A DNA stretch of 64,000 nucleotides from Firmicutes bacterium CAG:552 (GTDB lineage Bacteria > Bacillota > Clostridia > Christensenellales > Pumilibacteraceae): positions 107,000 through 170,999 of the forward strand of contig FR884055.1 in NCBI GenBank assembly GCA_000435495.1. Reading direction: 5' to 3'. Shown here one piece after another: positions 9,466-17,424 of this stretch (its first letter is position 1; every line of letters begins with the position of its first letter). The notes below the pieces were generated by a model. The model had not been told where the DNA came from. It did not search any database and saw nothing but the letters and a program-made list of their open reading frames with translations. The translations under genes and the position numbers were made by a program.

Positions 9466-10101
9466 ATGTACGACTTAATAGTATTTGATTTGGACGGCAC
9501 GATTATCAATTCTGAAAAAGGAATTTCCGATTGTTTGAAGTATGCCTTTAAAAAAAACGGAATTAGTTACAACGGCTCATACAAAAAATTCATAGGACCG
9601 CCGTTTACTTATTCGCTGCCTCTTTATGTCGGCGCAGACTCTGCACTTACAGATAAATTAACTGCCGATTATCGTGAAGAATATAACCGAGGCGGAGTAT
9701 ACGAGTGCGTATTATACAAGGGAATCAAGCCTTTAATGAAAGCTCTTTTCGACAGCGGAAAGACAATTGCTCTTGCGACATCCAAACCGGAATACTTCGC
9801 TCAAAAAATACTTCAAAAAAAGCGTATCGCTAAATATTTTACTTGCGTCAGCGGTGCTACTTTTGACGGAAAAACCGCCGCTAAAGATTGGGTTTTGTCT
9901 AAAGTATTAAACTCTGTCAACTGCTCTAACCCCGTACTTATCGGCGATACCGTGTTTGATTGCAACGGAGCCAAAGCAAAAAACATAGATTGTATAGGCG
10001 TAACTTACGGCTTCGGCTTGAAAGAAGATTTACTCCATGCAGGCGCAGTTAAAACGGTAGACACCGTAAAACAGTTACAAAATCTGTTACTTAACGAATA
10101 G
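9466..10101 (+). CDS. HAD-superfamily hydrolase, phosphoglycolate phosphatase-like
   Basis: 211 residues; the only plus-strand gene in the window. HAD motif I DLDGTI with the nucleophile Asp near residue 8, motif II LATSKP, and motif IV GDTVFDCNGAK; the helical cap lies between motifs I and II as in subfamily IA (Gph/PgmB-like) phosphatases. The substrate cannot be read from sequence. A TTG 27 nt upstream is in frame but falls inside the promoter, so the ATG at 9466 is preferred. Followed by a bidirectional terminator that separates it from scpB. Function class is secure, the substrate is not. Confidence 0.88.
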   Translation: MYDLIVFDLDGTIINSEKGISDCLKYAFKKNGISYNGSYKKFIGPPFTYSLPLYVGADSALTDKLTADYREEYNRGGVYECVLYKGIKPLMKALFDSGKTIALATSKPEYFAQKILQKKRIAKYFTCVSGATFDGKTAAKDWVLSKVLNSVNCSNPVLIGDTVFDCNGAKAKNIDCIGVTYGFGLKEDLLHAGAVKTVDTVKQLQNLLLNE

Positions 10102-10157
10102 CTTTTACAGACGCATAAGAACCAATCGATTATCCGAAAATTTTATCGATTTTAACC

Positions 10158-10200
10158 AAAGAACCGAGCGATGAAGTACAGCCTCATCGCTCGGTTCTTT
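10158..10200. terminator. Bidirectional terminator between the HAD gene and scpB
   Basis: Perfect 17-bp inverted repeat: AAAGAACCGAGCGATGA (10158-10174) and its complement (10184-10200), with a 9-nt loop. The arms end in T-rich sequence in both directions, suited to end both the plus-strand HAD gene and the minus-strand scpA-scpB transcript. Confidence 0.88.
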
Positions 10201-10300
10201 ATCTGTATCAATCGATTTTTGTTTGCAATTAAAGGACTCCACAAAGTGTCTCGGCAGTCTACAACCCGATGTCGAGAAGCAATAAACGTATTTAATACTT

Positions 10301-11011
10301 TTATTCTTCAGAAGTATCCTCTTTTGCATTGTTTTCTTCGTCGCTCTGCGCTGCTGCTGCGACTTCTTCGAGGGGCAACGGCGCTTCTATCTTCTGCAAT
10401 TGCTCTCCCTGCAAAAATTCGGGAACTTCCTCGTCGGGAATTTCAAATTCGTTATACAATCCCTTAGAATCGCCGTCTCCCGATATTACCTTAATGCTGT
10501 CGAGAAGTTGCTCGTAATCGGGCAAATCCTGTATCGAAGAAATTTGAAAGCGTTTCAAGAACTCGTCTGTAGTGCCGAAAAGCAGCGGTTTACCTACCGC
10601 ATCTTTTCTTCCGACTACTTCGATAAGGTTATGTTTGAGCAGCACTTGAATAACATAATCGCAATTAACACCGCGAATTTCTTCAAGTTCCAGCCTAGTA
10701 ACCGGTTGCTTGTACGCTATTATAGCCACTGTTTCCAGTGTTGCGGAAGACAGTTCTTTCTCTTTAATCGGATTAAGAACTTTAGCCACGGCATCTGCGT
10801 AAGCGGGATTAGACGAAAACTGCACCTTACCATTGTATTCGATAAGATGTATGCCGTTCTTACCCGAATATTTTTCCTTTAATTTTTTAATCGCTTTGTT
10901 TATCTCCGGCTTTTGGACTTCTAAAAGATCGGCAACTTCCGAGACTTTTAAGCCGTTGCCGGAAACAAAAAACAACGATTCCAGCACTTCTTCCAAATTT
11001 TCCAATTCCAT
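10301..11011 (-). CDS. scpB: ScpB, segregation and condensation protein B
   Basis: 236 residues. Two winged-helix domains that dimerise and bind ScpA in the SMC-ScpAB condensin, which acts on newly replicated origins. Family segments seen: ESLFFVSGNGL at the N-terminus, ETVAIIAYKQPVTRLELEEIRGV near residue 94 and VGRKDAVGKPLLFGTT near 136. After about residue 180 there is an acidic, Ala/Glu-rich, low-complexity tail, commonly variable in ScpB. It starts 5 bp after scpA and ends the operon, with a terminator about 100 bp further on. Confidence 0.96.
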   Translation of the reverse strand: MELENLEEVLESLFFVSGNGLKVSEVADLLEVQKPEINKAIKKLKEKYSGKNGIHLIEYNGKVQFSSNPAYADAVAKVLNPIKEKELSSATLETVAIIAYKQPVTRLELEEIRGVNCDYVIQVLLKHNLIEVVGRKDAVGKPLLFGTTDEFLKRFQISSIQDLPDYEQLLDSIKVISGDGDSKGLYNEFEIPDEEVPEFLQGEQLQKIEAPLPLEEVAAAAQSDEENNAKEDTSEE

Positions 11012-11016
11012 ATTTG

Positions 11017-11826
11017 CTACTCTTCTACCTTTTGCTCTTCTGCGTTTTTATCTTCCGCCGTTTGCTCTTCGACCTTATGAATAATGATATCGCCGAAAAC
11101 GTGCGTTTGTCTTACGTAAATAACCTGATTTTTTATTAGCTCCAATATCGCCTGAAACGTGGTTATGATCTCGCTTTTCGAATAATCGTCGTCAAACAAA
11201 TCATAAAAATATATCGATCTGCCGTCCTCGACTTTATTTTTGATGATTTCTACCATCTCGGCTACGGTAAATCTGTCCATTACGATATGTCTTTCTTTAA
11301 ATATCGCCGCTTTCTCTTCGAGTTTTGCAAACATTCGTCTCAAAGCTTCCATCAAGCCGTCTTTGTTCATGTCTTTAAGTTGCAGCCTCGGCGTACCGAC
11401 GGAAGGATCGGGATTACGATAAAAGATGTCCACCGTTTCCGTTTCTTTCATTTTTTGCGCCGCTTCTTTATACAGTTTGTACAACGCCAACTGCTGACGA
11501 AGCTGTTTCTCTTCGTCTATCTCTTCCGGCTCCGGTTCAGGAGGTTTAGGCAACAACGACTTGGATTTTATTTCCAACAGCAGTGCTGCCATCGAAATAA
11601 ATTCAGACGCCTTATCGAGGTCAAGCTCGTCTATCTGGCTCATATACTCGAGATATTGTTCGGTAATTTCCGATATTTTGACATCTTCAATACTCATCTT
11701 GGATTTTTTTATCAAGAAAAGCAGCATGTCCAACGGACCGTCGAAATCATCGAGGTGAAATTTATATGCGTCCTCGTCGAAAACAACGCCTTCTTCGGCA
11801 AACAATTTTTCGTAATCTGCCATCAT
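11017..11826 (-). CDS. scpA: ScpA, kleisin subunit of the SMC condensin
   Basis: 269 residues. The kleisin bridges the SMC heads with ScpB. Seen: FHLDDFDGPLDMLLFLIKK near residue 25, the hallmark N-terminal region; KISEITEQYLEYM; ASEFISMAALLLEIKSKSLLP near 75; and the C-terminal winged-helix (TFQAILELIKNQV). A tandem ATGATG at 11821-11826 follows AAGGGG, so the start is 11826 or 11823. The C-terminal about 20 residues are Glu/Lys rich. The gene lies 8 bp after the M50 protease gene and 5 bp before scpB. Confidence 0.95.
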   Translation of the reverse strand: MMADYEKLFAEEGVVFDEDAYKFHLDDFDGPLDMLLFLIKKSKMSIEDVKISEITEQYLEYMSQIDELDLDKASEFISMAALLLEIKSKSLLPKPPEPEPEEIDEEKQLRQQLALYKLYKEAAQKMKETETVDIFYRNPDPSVGTPRLQLKDMNKDGLMEALRRMFAKLEEKAAIFKERHIVMDRFTVAEMVEIIKNKVEDGRSIYFYDLFDDDYSKSEIITTFQAILELIKNQVIYVRQTHVFGDIIIHKVEEQTAEDKNAEEQKVEE

Positions 11827-11834
11827 GCGCCCCC

Positions 11835-12533
11835 TTATACGCCAAAAACCCAAGCAAAAAGCTTTATAAACCAGTTATAAACAAATTTTGCAGTGTATTC
11901 GAAATATATATCAAGCGGACTGAACCATATCGGAGCTCCGATACGATCTACCATTATAGACACTAACACGAGCGCTAACAGTATATATTGACCGTATGCC
12001 CTCATAGCTCTCAAAAAACCGTTTTTGCGTCTGCATACAGCATCCCAAAAGTTAAATCCGTCAAGAGGGAAAAACGGTAGCAAGTTAAAAAAGCATAAAG
12101 AAACGTTAAACATTCCGAAATACAAGAAGAAATATACAAGCACTACGCTCCACATAAACTTTACTGACAAAACATAAAGCGCAGCGCCTATCAACGAGAG
12201 CAGCAAGTTCATAGTAACGCCGGCAAGCGACACCATAATGCAGCCTTTTCGATAAGATCGGAAGTTATAGGGATTAACGGGAACGGGCTTTGCGTATCCG
12301 AACCCCACAAAAAGTATCATAAGACAGCCGACTACGTCAAAATGCTTGGCAGGATTAAGCGACAATCTACCGTTCACCTTTGCGGTATCGTCGCCGCACC
12401 AATACGCAACATATCCATGCGAAATTTCATGCATGATTATGGATATTAAAAGTGCAGTTGCGACAAGTAAAAAAACAATCCACCTTTGAATCGGAGTCAA
12501 ACCGCTTGAAGAATCGAATAAAATACTCAACAT
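11835..12533 (-). CDS. M50 site-2-protease-family membrane protein
   Basis: 232 residues, mostly membrane segments. Zinc motif HEISHG near residue 35 in the first part, and the second metal motif as LLPFFPLDG near 150, both typical of the small YwhC-type S2P proteases that often precede scpA in Clostridia. SpoIVFB is a less likely identity because there is no CBS domain and no spoIVFA partner. The substrate is unknown. The ATG at 12533 has no Shine-Dalgarno sequence; a strong promoter ends 7 nt upstream, so a leaderless mRNA is likely. First gene of the operon with scpA-scpB. Confidence 0.88.
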   Translation of the reverse strand: MLSILFDSSSGLTPIQRWIVFLLVATALLISIIMHEISHGYVAYWCGDDTAKVNGRLSLNPAKHFDVVGCLMILFVGFGYAKPVPVNPYNFRSYRKGCIMVSLAGVTMNLLLSLIGAALYVLSVKFMWSVVLVYFFLYFGMFNVSLCFFNLLPFFPLDGFNFWDAVCRRKNGFLRAMRAYGQYILLALVLVSIMVDRIGAPIWFSPLDIYFEYTAKFVYNWFIKLFAWVFGV

Positions 12534-12540
12534 ATAATAA

Positions 12541-12569
12541 ATAATAACATTTAGCGTTAAAATAGTCAA
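12541..12569 (-). promoter_or_regulatory. Promoter of M50-scpA-scpB, leaderless geometry
   Basis: Minus strand: -35 TTGACT (12564-12569), 17-bp spacer, -10 TATTAT (12541-12546) preceded by TGT (extended -10). Only 7 nt separate the -10 from the ATG at 12533, which coincides with the expected transcription start. Confidence 0.78.
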
Positions 12570-12886
12570 ATGTTTTTATTGCAAACGCTTTTTTAAGTCT
12601 ATTCGATACGCAGATGCGATCGAACTTCTGCGCTGCTTAAATAATCGCACCGATTCGATAATAAAACGAATACTTTTATTTTAGCCTATTTAACTGTTCC
12701 CGCTTATTCTGCACGTGCCCCCGGATTAAATGCAATAAGACAAAAGCATGACCTTAGTTAAAAATCTTCGTACGTTTATCCGCCCCTAATAAACAATTTA
12801 GCCACACGAAAACAATACAACGAAAAACGTAAAAATAACGATTTTTGATGCAACGACAAAACTAAACCGTCTTTGTCGGAACAAGG
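12570..12886. other. Stretch without a recognisable gene
   Basis: About 320 bp, AT-rich, between the M50 promoter and the dacF terminator. I find no credible open frame with a ribosome binding site on either strand and no tRNA-like fold. A 7-bp hairpin (CGACAAA 12854-12860 with TTTGTCG 12872-12878) lies just before the terminator. Its function is unknown. Confidence 0.5.
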
Positions 12887-12922
12887 AAAGAGAGAGTAAC
12901 AGTAAAATTTTACTCTCTCTTT
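12887..12922 (-). terminator. Terminator of spoIVB-dacF
   Basis: Perfect 13-bp stem: AAAGAGAGAGTAA (12887-12899) and its complement (12910-12922), with a 10-nt loop. It lies about 50 bp beyond the dacF stop. The T tract on the minus strand is short (TTT, then CC), so termination may be partial. Confidence 0.75.
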
Positions 12923-12970
12923 AACCTGACTCTCGTCAGCTCGTCTTGCTGGCTTAGAATTTAAACCATA

Positions 12971-14098
12971 TTACCAATTTTCGGTGATTTCATCCAACAA
13001 ATCTTTAAATGTTCTTCTATTTATGTCAGACATAGCCAACAATTTTTCTTCCATGATTTTTTCTCCGTTCTTTAAAACCACGACTCTTCCTATCTCGTCG
13101 CCCGCTTTTATCGGTGCCACAGGATTAAACGAAACGTAGTCGTAAGTTATATCCGGCTTTGCTGCTATATCTTCCAAGATACCTCTATCCGAAGCAGCAC
13201 GGTATCCTACTTCCTTTTCTTTGCTGCCACTGACGGCGAACTTTCCTATTTCTTCTTCCTTGTCCAGAACCTTGACATTTTTATAATTTGCAAAGGCGTA
13301 ATTAAACATTTTACTTACCTCGGCGTTGCGTGTTTTCGAATTTTCGGCACCTACAACAATCGCAACAAATCTCGTATCGCCTCTTTTAGCAGTAGCGGCA
13401 AGACACGAACCGGCTTCCGAAGTATATCCGGTTTTGCCTCCGTCACAACCTTGATAGAATCTTACCAACTTGTTTGTGTTGCTTAAAGATGTTACTCTGC
13501 CACCCGGATGAACGAAATCAAACATCCATATTCCCGAATATTCGAAAAATTCCGGTTTTTCGATAAGCTTCATAAACATTTTACCTACGTCTTCTGCGCA
13601 CGAATATTGATCTTGGTCGGGAAGTCCCGTACAATTAACAAACTTAGTGTTTTCCATTTCATATTCGCTCGCCTTTTCGTTCATCAAACATACAAAGCCT
13701 TCTACGCTGCCGCTTATATGTTCTGCCAAAGCCACGCACGAGTCGTTCGCCGAAGCAACTACAATGCTTTTTATAAGTTCGTCTACTTTATAAACGCCAC
13801 CTGCCTCCAAAAATGCTTGCGAACCGCCCATAGACGCAGCGTAATCGCTTACGCTTATCATGTCGTCAACGCTAAGAGAGCCGTTTTCTATGCGTTCGAA
13901 TATTATGTTAAGCGTCATTATCTTTACCATGCTTGCGATTTGAGTATGCTTTTGAGCGTTTTCAGAGCCAAGTACGTCTCCGCTGTCCGCAGAAAGAAGT
14001 ACATACGCTCTTGCGTTTACGTCGGGAGCAGGCGCAGCCGCAACAAAACATGTAAGCGCAAGCGCTCCGATCAATAAGATTACTATAAGTTTTTTCAT
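12971..14098 (-). CDS. dacF: D-alanyl-D-alanine carboxypeptidase (DacF-like, S11)
   Basis: 375 residues. Low-molecular-weight penicillin-binding protein that trims pentapeptides in peptidoglycan. N-terminal signal peptide from the ATG at 14098 (MKKLIVILLIGAL, AAGGAG upstream). Catalytic motifs: SMVK (SxxK) near residue 57, SAN near 117 and KTG near 215, then a C-terminal PBP5-like beta domain. DacF in Bacillus acts in cortex cross-link control in the forespore. It lies 10 bp after spoIVB, so the two form a sporulation operon. The assignment to DacF rather than DacA/DacB rests on this context. Confidence 0.9.
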   Translation of the reverse strand: MKKLIVILLIGALALTCFVAAAPAPDVNARAYVLLSADSGDVLGSENAQKHTQIASMVKIMTLNIIFERIENGSLSVDDMISVSDYAASMGGSQAFLEAGGVYKVDELIKSIVVASANDSCVALAEHISGSVEGFVCLMNEKASEYEMENTKFVNCTGLPDQDQYSCAEDVGKMFMKLIEKPEFFEYSGIWMFDFVHPGGRVTSLSNTNKLVRFYQGCDGGKTGYTSEAGSCLAATAKRGDTRFVAIVVGAENSKTRNAEVSKMFNYAFANYKNVKVLDKEEEIGKFAVSGSKEKEVGYRAASDRGILEDIAAKPDITYDYVSFNPVAPIKAGDEIGRVVVLKNGEKIMEEKLLAMSDINRRTFKDLLDEITENW

Positions 14099-14108
14099 AT
14101 ATTTCTCC

Positions 14109-15104
14109 TTAATTTTTTCGCATCCATTGTGCGTAAATTCCATATCCTTTGGTCGGGTCGGCAGTAAAAACATGAGTTATTGCTCCCACCAATTTACCGT
14201 CTTGCAATATCGGGCTGCCGCTCATTCCCTGCGTTATCCCGCCGGTCAGTTCCAGCAACTCTTTGTCCGTAATCCGTATAACCATTCCTTTTTCGCTGAT
14301 TTTATCTTGCTGCGAAGCTTTTATAATCTCTATTTCGTACATTTTAGGCGTTTCCGAAACCGTAGTATATACGTATGCCTTGCCCGGCTTTACATTCGCA
14401 ACCGAAGCGGTTTGTATTTCCGCTCCGCTATCTGCAACCATTATGCCGAATAACCCGTAATCGGTATTGGCCAGAACTTCGCCTATTTTTCCGCCTTTTA
14501 CGTAAGCCAAAAGCTCCCCCGGTTTTCCTCTTTTACTTTTTGAAATACCGCCGATTTCGCACCGAAATACTTCGCCGCCTGAAATCGGCACGTTACCTGC
14601 CACCGAATCTATAACTTTGTGTCCCAGAGCAGCAAAAAAGCCGTTATCTCTTGTAAAAGTAGTCATTCCCGCACCGGAAATTTTGTCTCTCATGGATATT
14701 CCGAGTTCAAAGGTTCCGTTTAAATCTATAAACGGAATTAACTCCACGTTTAACTTTTCTCCGTTTCTGACAATGCCGAGTTCAACGGGTTCTCCGTCGG
14801 TGTTTTTTAGATAATCTCTTATTTGCCCGCTGTCTTCAATCTTTTCATCGTCTACGGATACAATCAAATCTCCTCTTCTCAGTTTATTTGCAAAGGTTGC
14901 ATTTCCTGCTTCGGTTTGCACAAAACCCACCTCGTCTACGATTACTCCGTCCACATCCAACGAAAAGGCTATAGGATAACCTCCCAATCTTACGTTAAAA
15001 AGATAGTCGTTAGCGGCGTAGGCGGTTCTTACCGTAAAGCAAAATACGAATATGAGAACGGAAACAATTACAGCCGTTAAACGTTTTGTCGCCCTCGTTG
15101 TCAT
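14109..15104 (-). CDS. spoIVB: SpoIVB, stage IV sporulation serine protease
   Basis: 331 residues. Secreted by the forespore into the intermembrane space, it cleaves SpoIVFA to release pro-sigma-K processing. Signal anchor at the N-terminus (VIVSVLIFVFCF), a PDZ domain around residues 50-125 (LRRGDLIVSVDDEKI), and the S55 peptidase domain with GHKVID (catalytic His) and GMSGSPI (catalytic Ser). The ATG at 15104 lacks a good ribosome binding site, and no clear sigma-F/G promoter was identified upstream. It is separated from recN by a terminator. In most spore formers spo0A follows; here dacF does. Confidence 0.95.
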   Translation of the reverse strand: MTTRATKRLTAVIVSVLIFVFCFTVRTAYAANDYLFNVRLGGYPIAFSLDVDGVIVDEVGFVQTEAGNATFANKLRRGDLIVSVDDEKIEDSGQIRDYLKNTDGEPVELGIVRNGEKLNVELIPFIDLNGTFELGISMRDKISGAGMTTFTRDNGFFAALGHKVIDSVAGNVPISGGEVFRCEIGGISKSKRGKPGELLAYVKGGKIGEVLANTDYGLFGIMVADSGAEIQTASVANVKPGKAYVYTTVSETPKMYEIEIIKASQQDKISEKGMVIRITDKELLELTGGITQGMSGSPILQDGKLVGAITHVFTADPTKGYGIYAQWMRKN

Positions 15105-15182
15105 ACGATTAGTTTAGGTAGTCTTGCTGTTTTTATGCGATAAAATTACGCCGCAAAGTAAAAACTGACTCTTGTAGCAAAA

Positions 15183-15226
15183 AATAACCGCCAAAGCGAC
15201 TTGACCACGCCGCTTTGGCGATTATT
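15183..15226 (-). terminator. Terminator of the asp23-recN operon
   Basis: CGCCAAAGCG (15189-15198) pairs perfectly with CGCTTTGGCG (15211-15220). After one mismatch the flanks AATAA/TTATT also pair. On the minus strand the stem is followed by TTATTTTTT, a good U tract. It lies about 80 bp beyond recN and shields spoIVB from read-through. Confidence 0.87.
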
Positions 15227-15302
15227 ACGTTTATTACCTATAATGAATTTTTTAAAAACACACGTTCCGTATAAAAAACAATTCGTTAAAATATGCAAAT
15301 AA

Positions 15303-17000
15303 TTAATGAGAGATTTCTTTAACGTAATCCTCACACCAACGCTTCAGCTCATCTGCGGCAGCCAGCGCATTTTCGCTTACACCCAAACTTCCGCTGAGCC
15401 GAGCAATCTCCTTAACCATTCCTTCTCTCTGTAAATTATCTATAAGCGTCACAGTGCTGCCGTCGATTACCTTCTTTTCTATAAAAAACTGCGAACTCGC
15501 CATAGCGGCTATCTGCGGAAGATGCGTAACGCACATAACTTGATGCGAGAGCGAAATCTGAGCTAGTTTTTTTGCCACGGCCCTGCCCACGCTGCCACTG
15601 ATTCCCGTATCTATTTCATCGAAAATCATAGTGGGAATATCCCCTTGTTCGCCGTTTATTGCCTTTAACGCAAGCATAAAACGAGACATTTCACCACCGG
15701 AAATTACTTTTATCATGGGCTGCAACGGCTGTCCGGCATTGGCTGAAAAATAAAATTCAAAAGAATCCATGCCCTTTTCGGATACAAATTTTTCGCATGC
15801 GTCTCTTTCAGGCAAAGCTGCAAAGTGAACGGAAAAATCGGCAGACGCCATTCCGAGCTCTCCGAGCGACGCTAAAACTTCGTTTCGGAACTTTTCTGCT
15901 TCGACTCGCCTTCCCCGACTGAGTTTAACAGACAACAAGTATATTTCGTCCAACAAACGTTCTTTACGAATAAGTAACTCGGTATAATTTTTATCTGCGT
16001 TTTTTAACTTAAAAAGTCGATCGCTTGCTTCTTCTAAAAACTTTCGCATAGAGGCATAATCGCCGTATTTTTTACGTAAATTCTTGATTACATCCAATCT
16101 GTATTCTATAGCGTCAGTGTCTATAGGCTCCTGACACTCGTCGATACAATCTCTGATGCCGTCACATATGTCCGACAACTCGTCGTTTAAAGCGTCGATT
16201 CTTGCGGCAAGATCTCTGTACTCCTTGTTATATAAGCCGATAGAGTCTAAATTATCGCACGCTTCCGATAAAAATGTCGCAGCGTTTTCTTCCCCTTCCT
16301 CCAGCGAATTTATAGATTCTGATAGCGCCGAGCTGATTTTTTCGGCAGCAGCCGCCATCTTTCTTTTTTCGCCGAGTTCTTGTTCCTCGCCGTCCTTTAC
16401 ATCCGCTTTTTCTATTTCTTCGATTTGATAAGCAAGTATATCAATCTCTCTTTCTCGGCTTCCGGCATCGCCTATGTCATCGAGTTCTTTTACGACAATC
16501 TTAAATTTTTTTACAGATTCAGACAATTCTTGCAACAATTTTTGTATATTATGTCTGGCATAATAATCAAAAATTCGCTGTTGCTCACTGATTTTTGCTA
16601 TAGAAAGATAATCATGCTGACCATACACGTCAATCAGCGCTGCAGCTATCGGTCTCAGCATGGAAAGCGAAACGTTACGTCCGTTCACCCTAACTTCATT
16701 TTTTCCGGCAGAGGAAAAACGCCTTGTCACGATTATCGGATCTTCGGCTTCCAATCCTATGTCCTCAATTGCGTTACAAGCCTTTTCGGTAAGATCGAAT
16801 ACGCCCTCTACATAGCCGCTGTCTTCACCGTAACGCAGCAAAGACTTATCGTATTTTTCGCCTATAAGCAGCATAATCGCATCCACGATTATAGACTTGC
16901 CTGCGCCGGTTTCTCCGCTGAGAACGTTTAGCCCTTGCGAAAATTCCAACCGAGCGTCCCCTATAAGTACCAGATTTTTTATCGTAAGACTTCTTAACAT
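15303..17000 (-). CDS. recN: RecN, DNA repair ATPase (SMC-like)
   Basis: 565 residues. SMC-family ATPase that responds to double-strand breaks. Walker A (GETGAGKS) near residue 36, long central coiled coil, ABC signature (SGGEMSRF) near 450, Walker B (IFDEIDTGISG) near 475. The start is the ATG at 17000, right after the argR stop (TGATATG); no ribosome binding site is seen, so translation should couple to argR. The argR-recN-spoIVB order is classical for Bacillota. Last gene of its operon. Confidence 0.96.
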   Translation of the reverse strand: MLRSLTIKNLVLIGDARLEFSQGLNVLSGETGAGKSIIVDAIMLLIGEKYDKSLLRYGEDSGYVEGVFDLTEKACNAIEDIGLEAEDPIIVTRRFSSAGKNEVRVNGRNVSLSMLRPIAAALIDVYGQHDYLSIAKISEQQRIFDYYARHNIQKLLQELSESVKKFKIVVKELDDIGDAGSREREIDILAYQIEEIEKADVKDGEEQELGEKRKMAAAAEKISSALSESINSLEEGEENAATFLSEACDNLDSIGLYNKEYRDLAARIDALNDELSDICDGIRDCIDECQEPIDTDAIEYRLDVIKNLRKKYGDYASMRKFLEEASDRLFKLKNADKNYTELLIRKERLLDEIYLLSVKLSRGRRVEAEKFRNEVLASLGELGMASADFSVHFAALPERDACEKFVSEKGMDSFEFYFSANAGQPLQPMIKVISGGEMSRFMLALKAINGEQGDIPTMIFDEIDTGISGSVGRAVAKKLAQISLSHQVMCVTHLPQIAAMASSQFFIEKKVIDGSTVTLIDNLQREGMVKEIARLSGSLGVSENALAAADELKRWCEDYVKEISH

Positions 17001-17001
17001 A

Positions 17002-17421
17002 TCAGCTAAATATTTTTCTGAACTCTTCTGCCGCTTTCTCTGCGTCCGAACTAGTCGCACATATCGCCAAAACGGCATTTTCTCCCGCAACGCAACCGAT
17101 AACCGAACTCATTTTGTCCACCACCACCCCGACTGCGTTTGCGCAACCGGCAAGAGTCTTTATAACAATAATATTGCTCGCAAGATCCACCGAAAGCACT
17201 GCCGACTTAAATATCTGCGCAATACGATCGCTTACGGCATCCTTCTCCGGCGCAACATAGCGAGACTTTACCAAGCCTAGTTCTTTTATGTCTCTCGACA
17301 CCGTGGCTTGCGTAACATTATAATTAAGCGCTCTCAATTCATCGGCGAGCTGTTCCTGCGTTTCGATATTTTTGGCGGCTATAAGCTCCAAAATACGCAT
17401 CTGTCTTTCGTTTCTTTCCAT
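17002..17421 (-). CDS. argR: ArgR/AhrC-family regulator, altered effector motif
   Basis: 139 residues. N-terminal winged helix (residues 1-70; TQEQLADELR, TQATVSRDIKELGLVK) and C-terminal hexamerisation/effector domain (GCANAVGVVVDKM). In known ArgR/AhrC the effector loop reads roughly GxxAGDDT and the Asp pair binds L-arginine. Here the loop is GCVAGENAV with Glu114-Asn115, so arginine sensing may be weakened or changed. No arginine genes lie nearby; in Bacillota this gene is habitually found before recN. It follows nadK by 3 bp. Confidence 0.93.
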   Translation of the reverse strand: MERNERQMRILELIAAKNIETQEQLADELRALNYNVTQATVSRDIKELGLVKSRYVAPEKDAVSDRIAQIFKSAVLSVDLASNIIVIKTLAGCANAVGVVVDKMSSVIGCVAGENAVLAICATSSDAEKAAEEFRKIFS

Positions 17422-17424
17422 ACG

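Noticed and set aside
11835..12533. M50 protease as SpoIVFB
   Set aside because: No CBS domain and no spoIVFA partner; sequence and neighbourhood (scpA-scpB) fit the YwhC-type family.
15105..15180. A sigma-G-like promoter for spoIVB (GCATA about 17 nt before CTAAACTA)
   Set aside because: The -10 does not match the CATnnTA pattern well; too weak to annotate.
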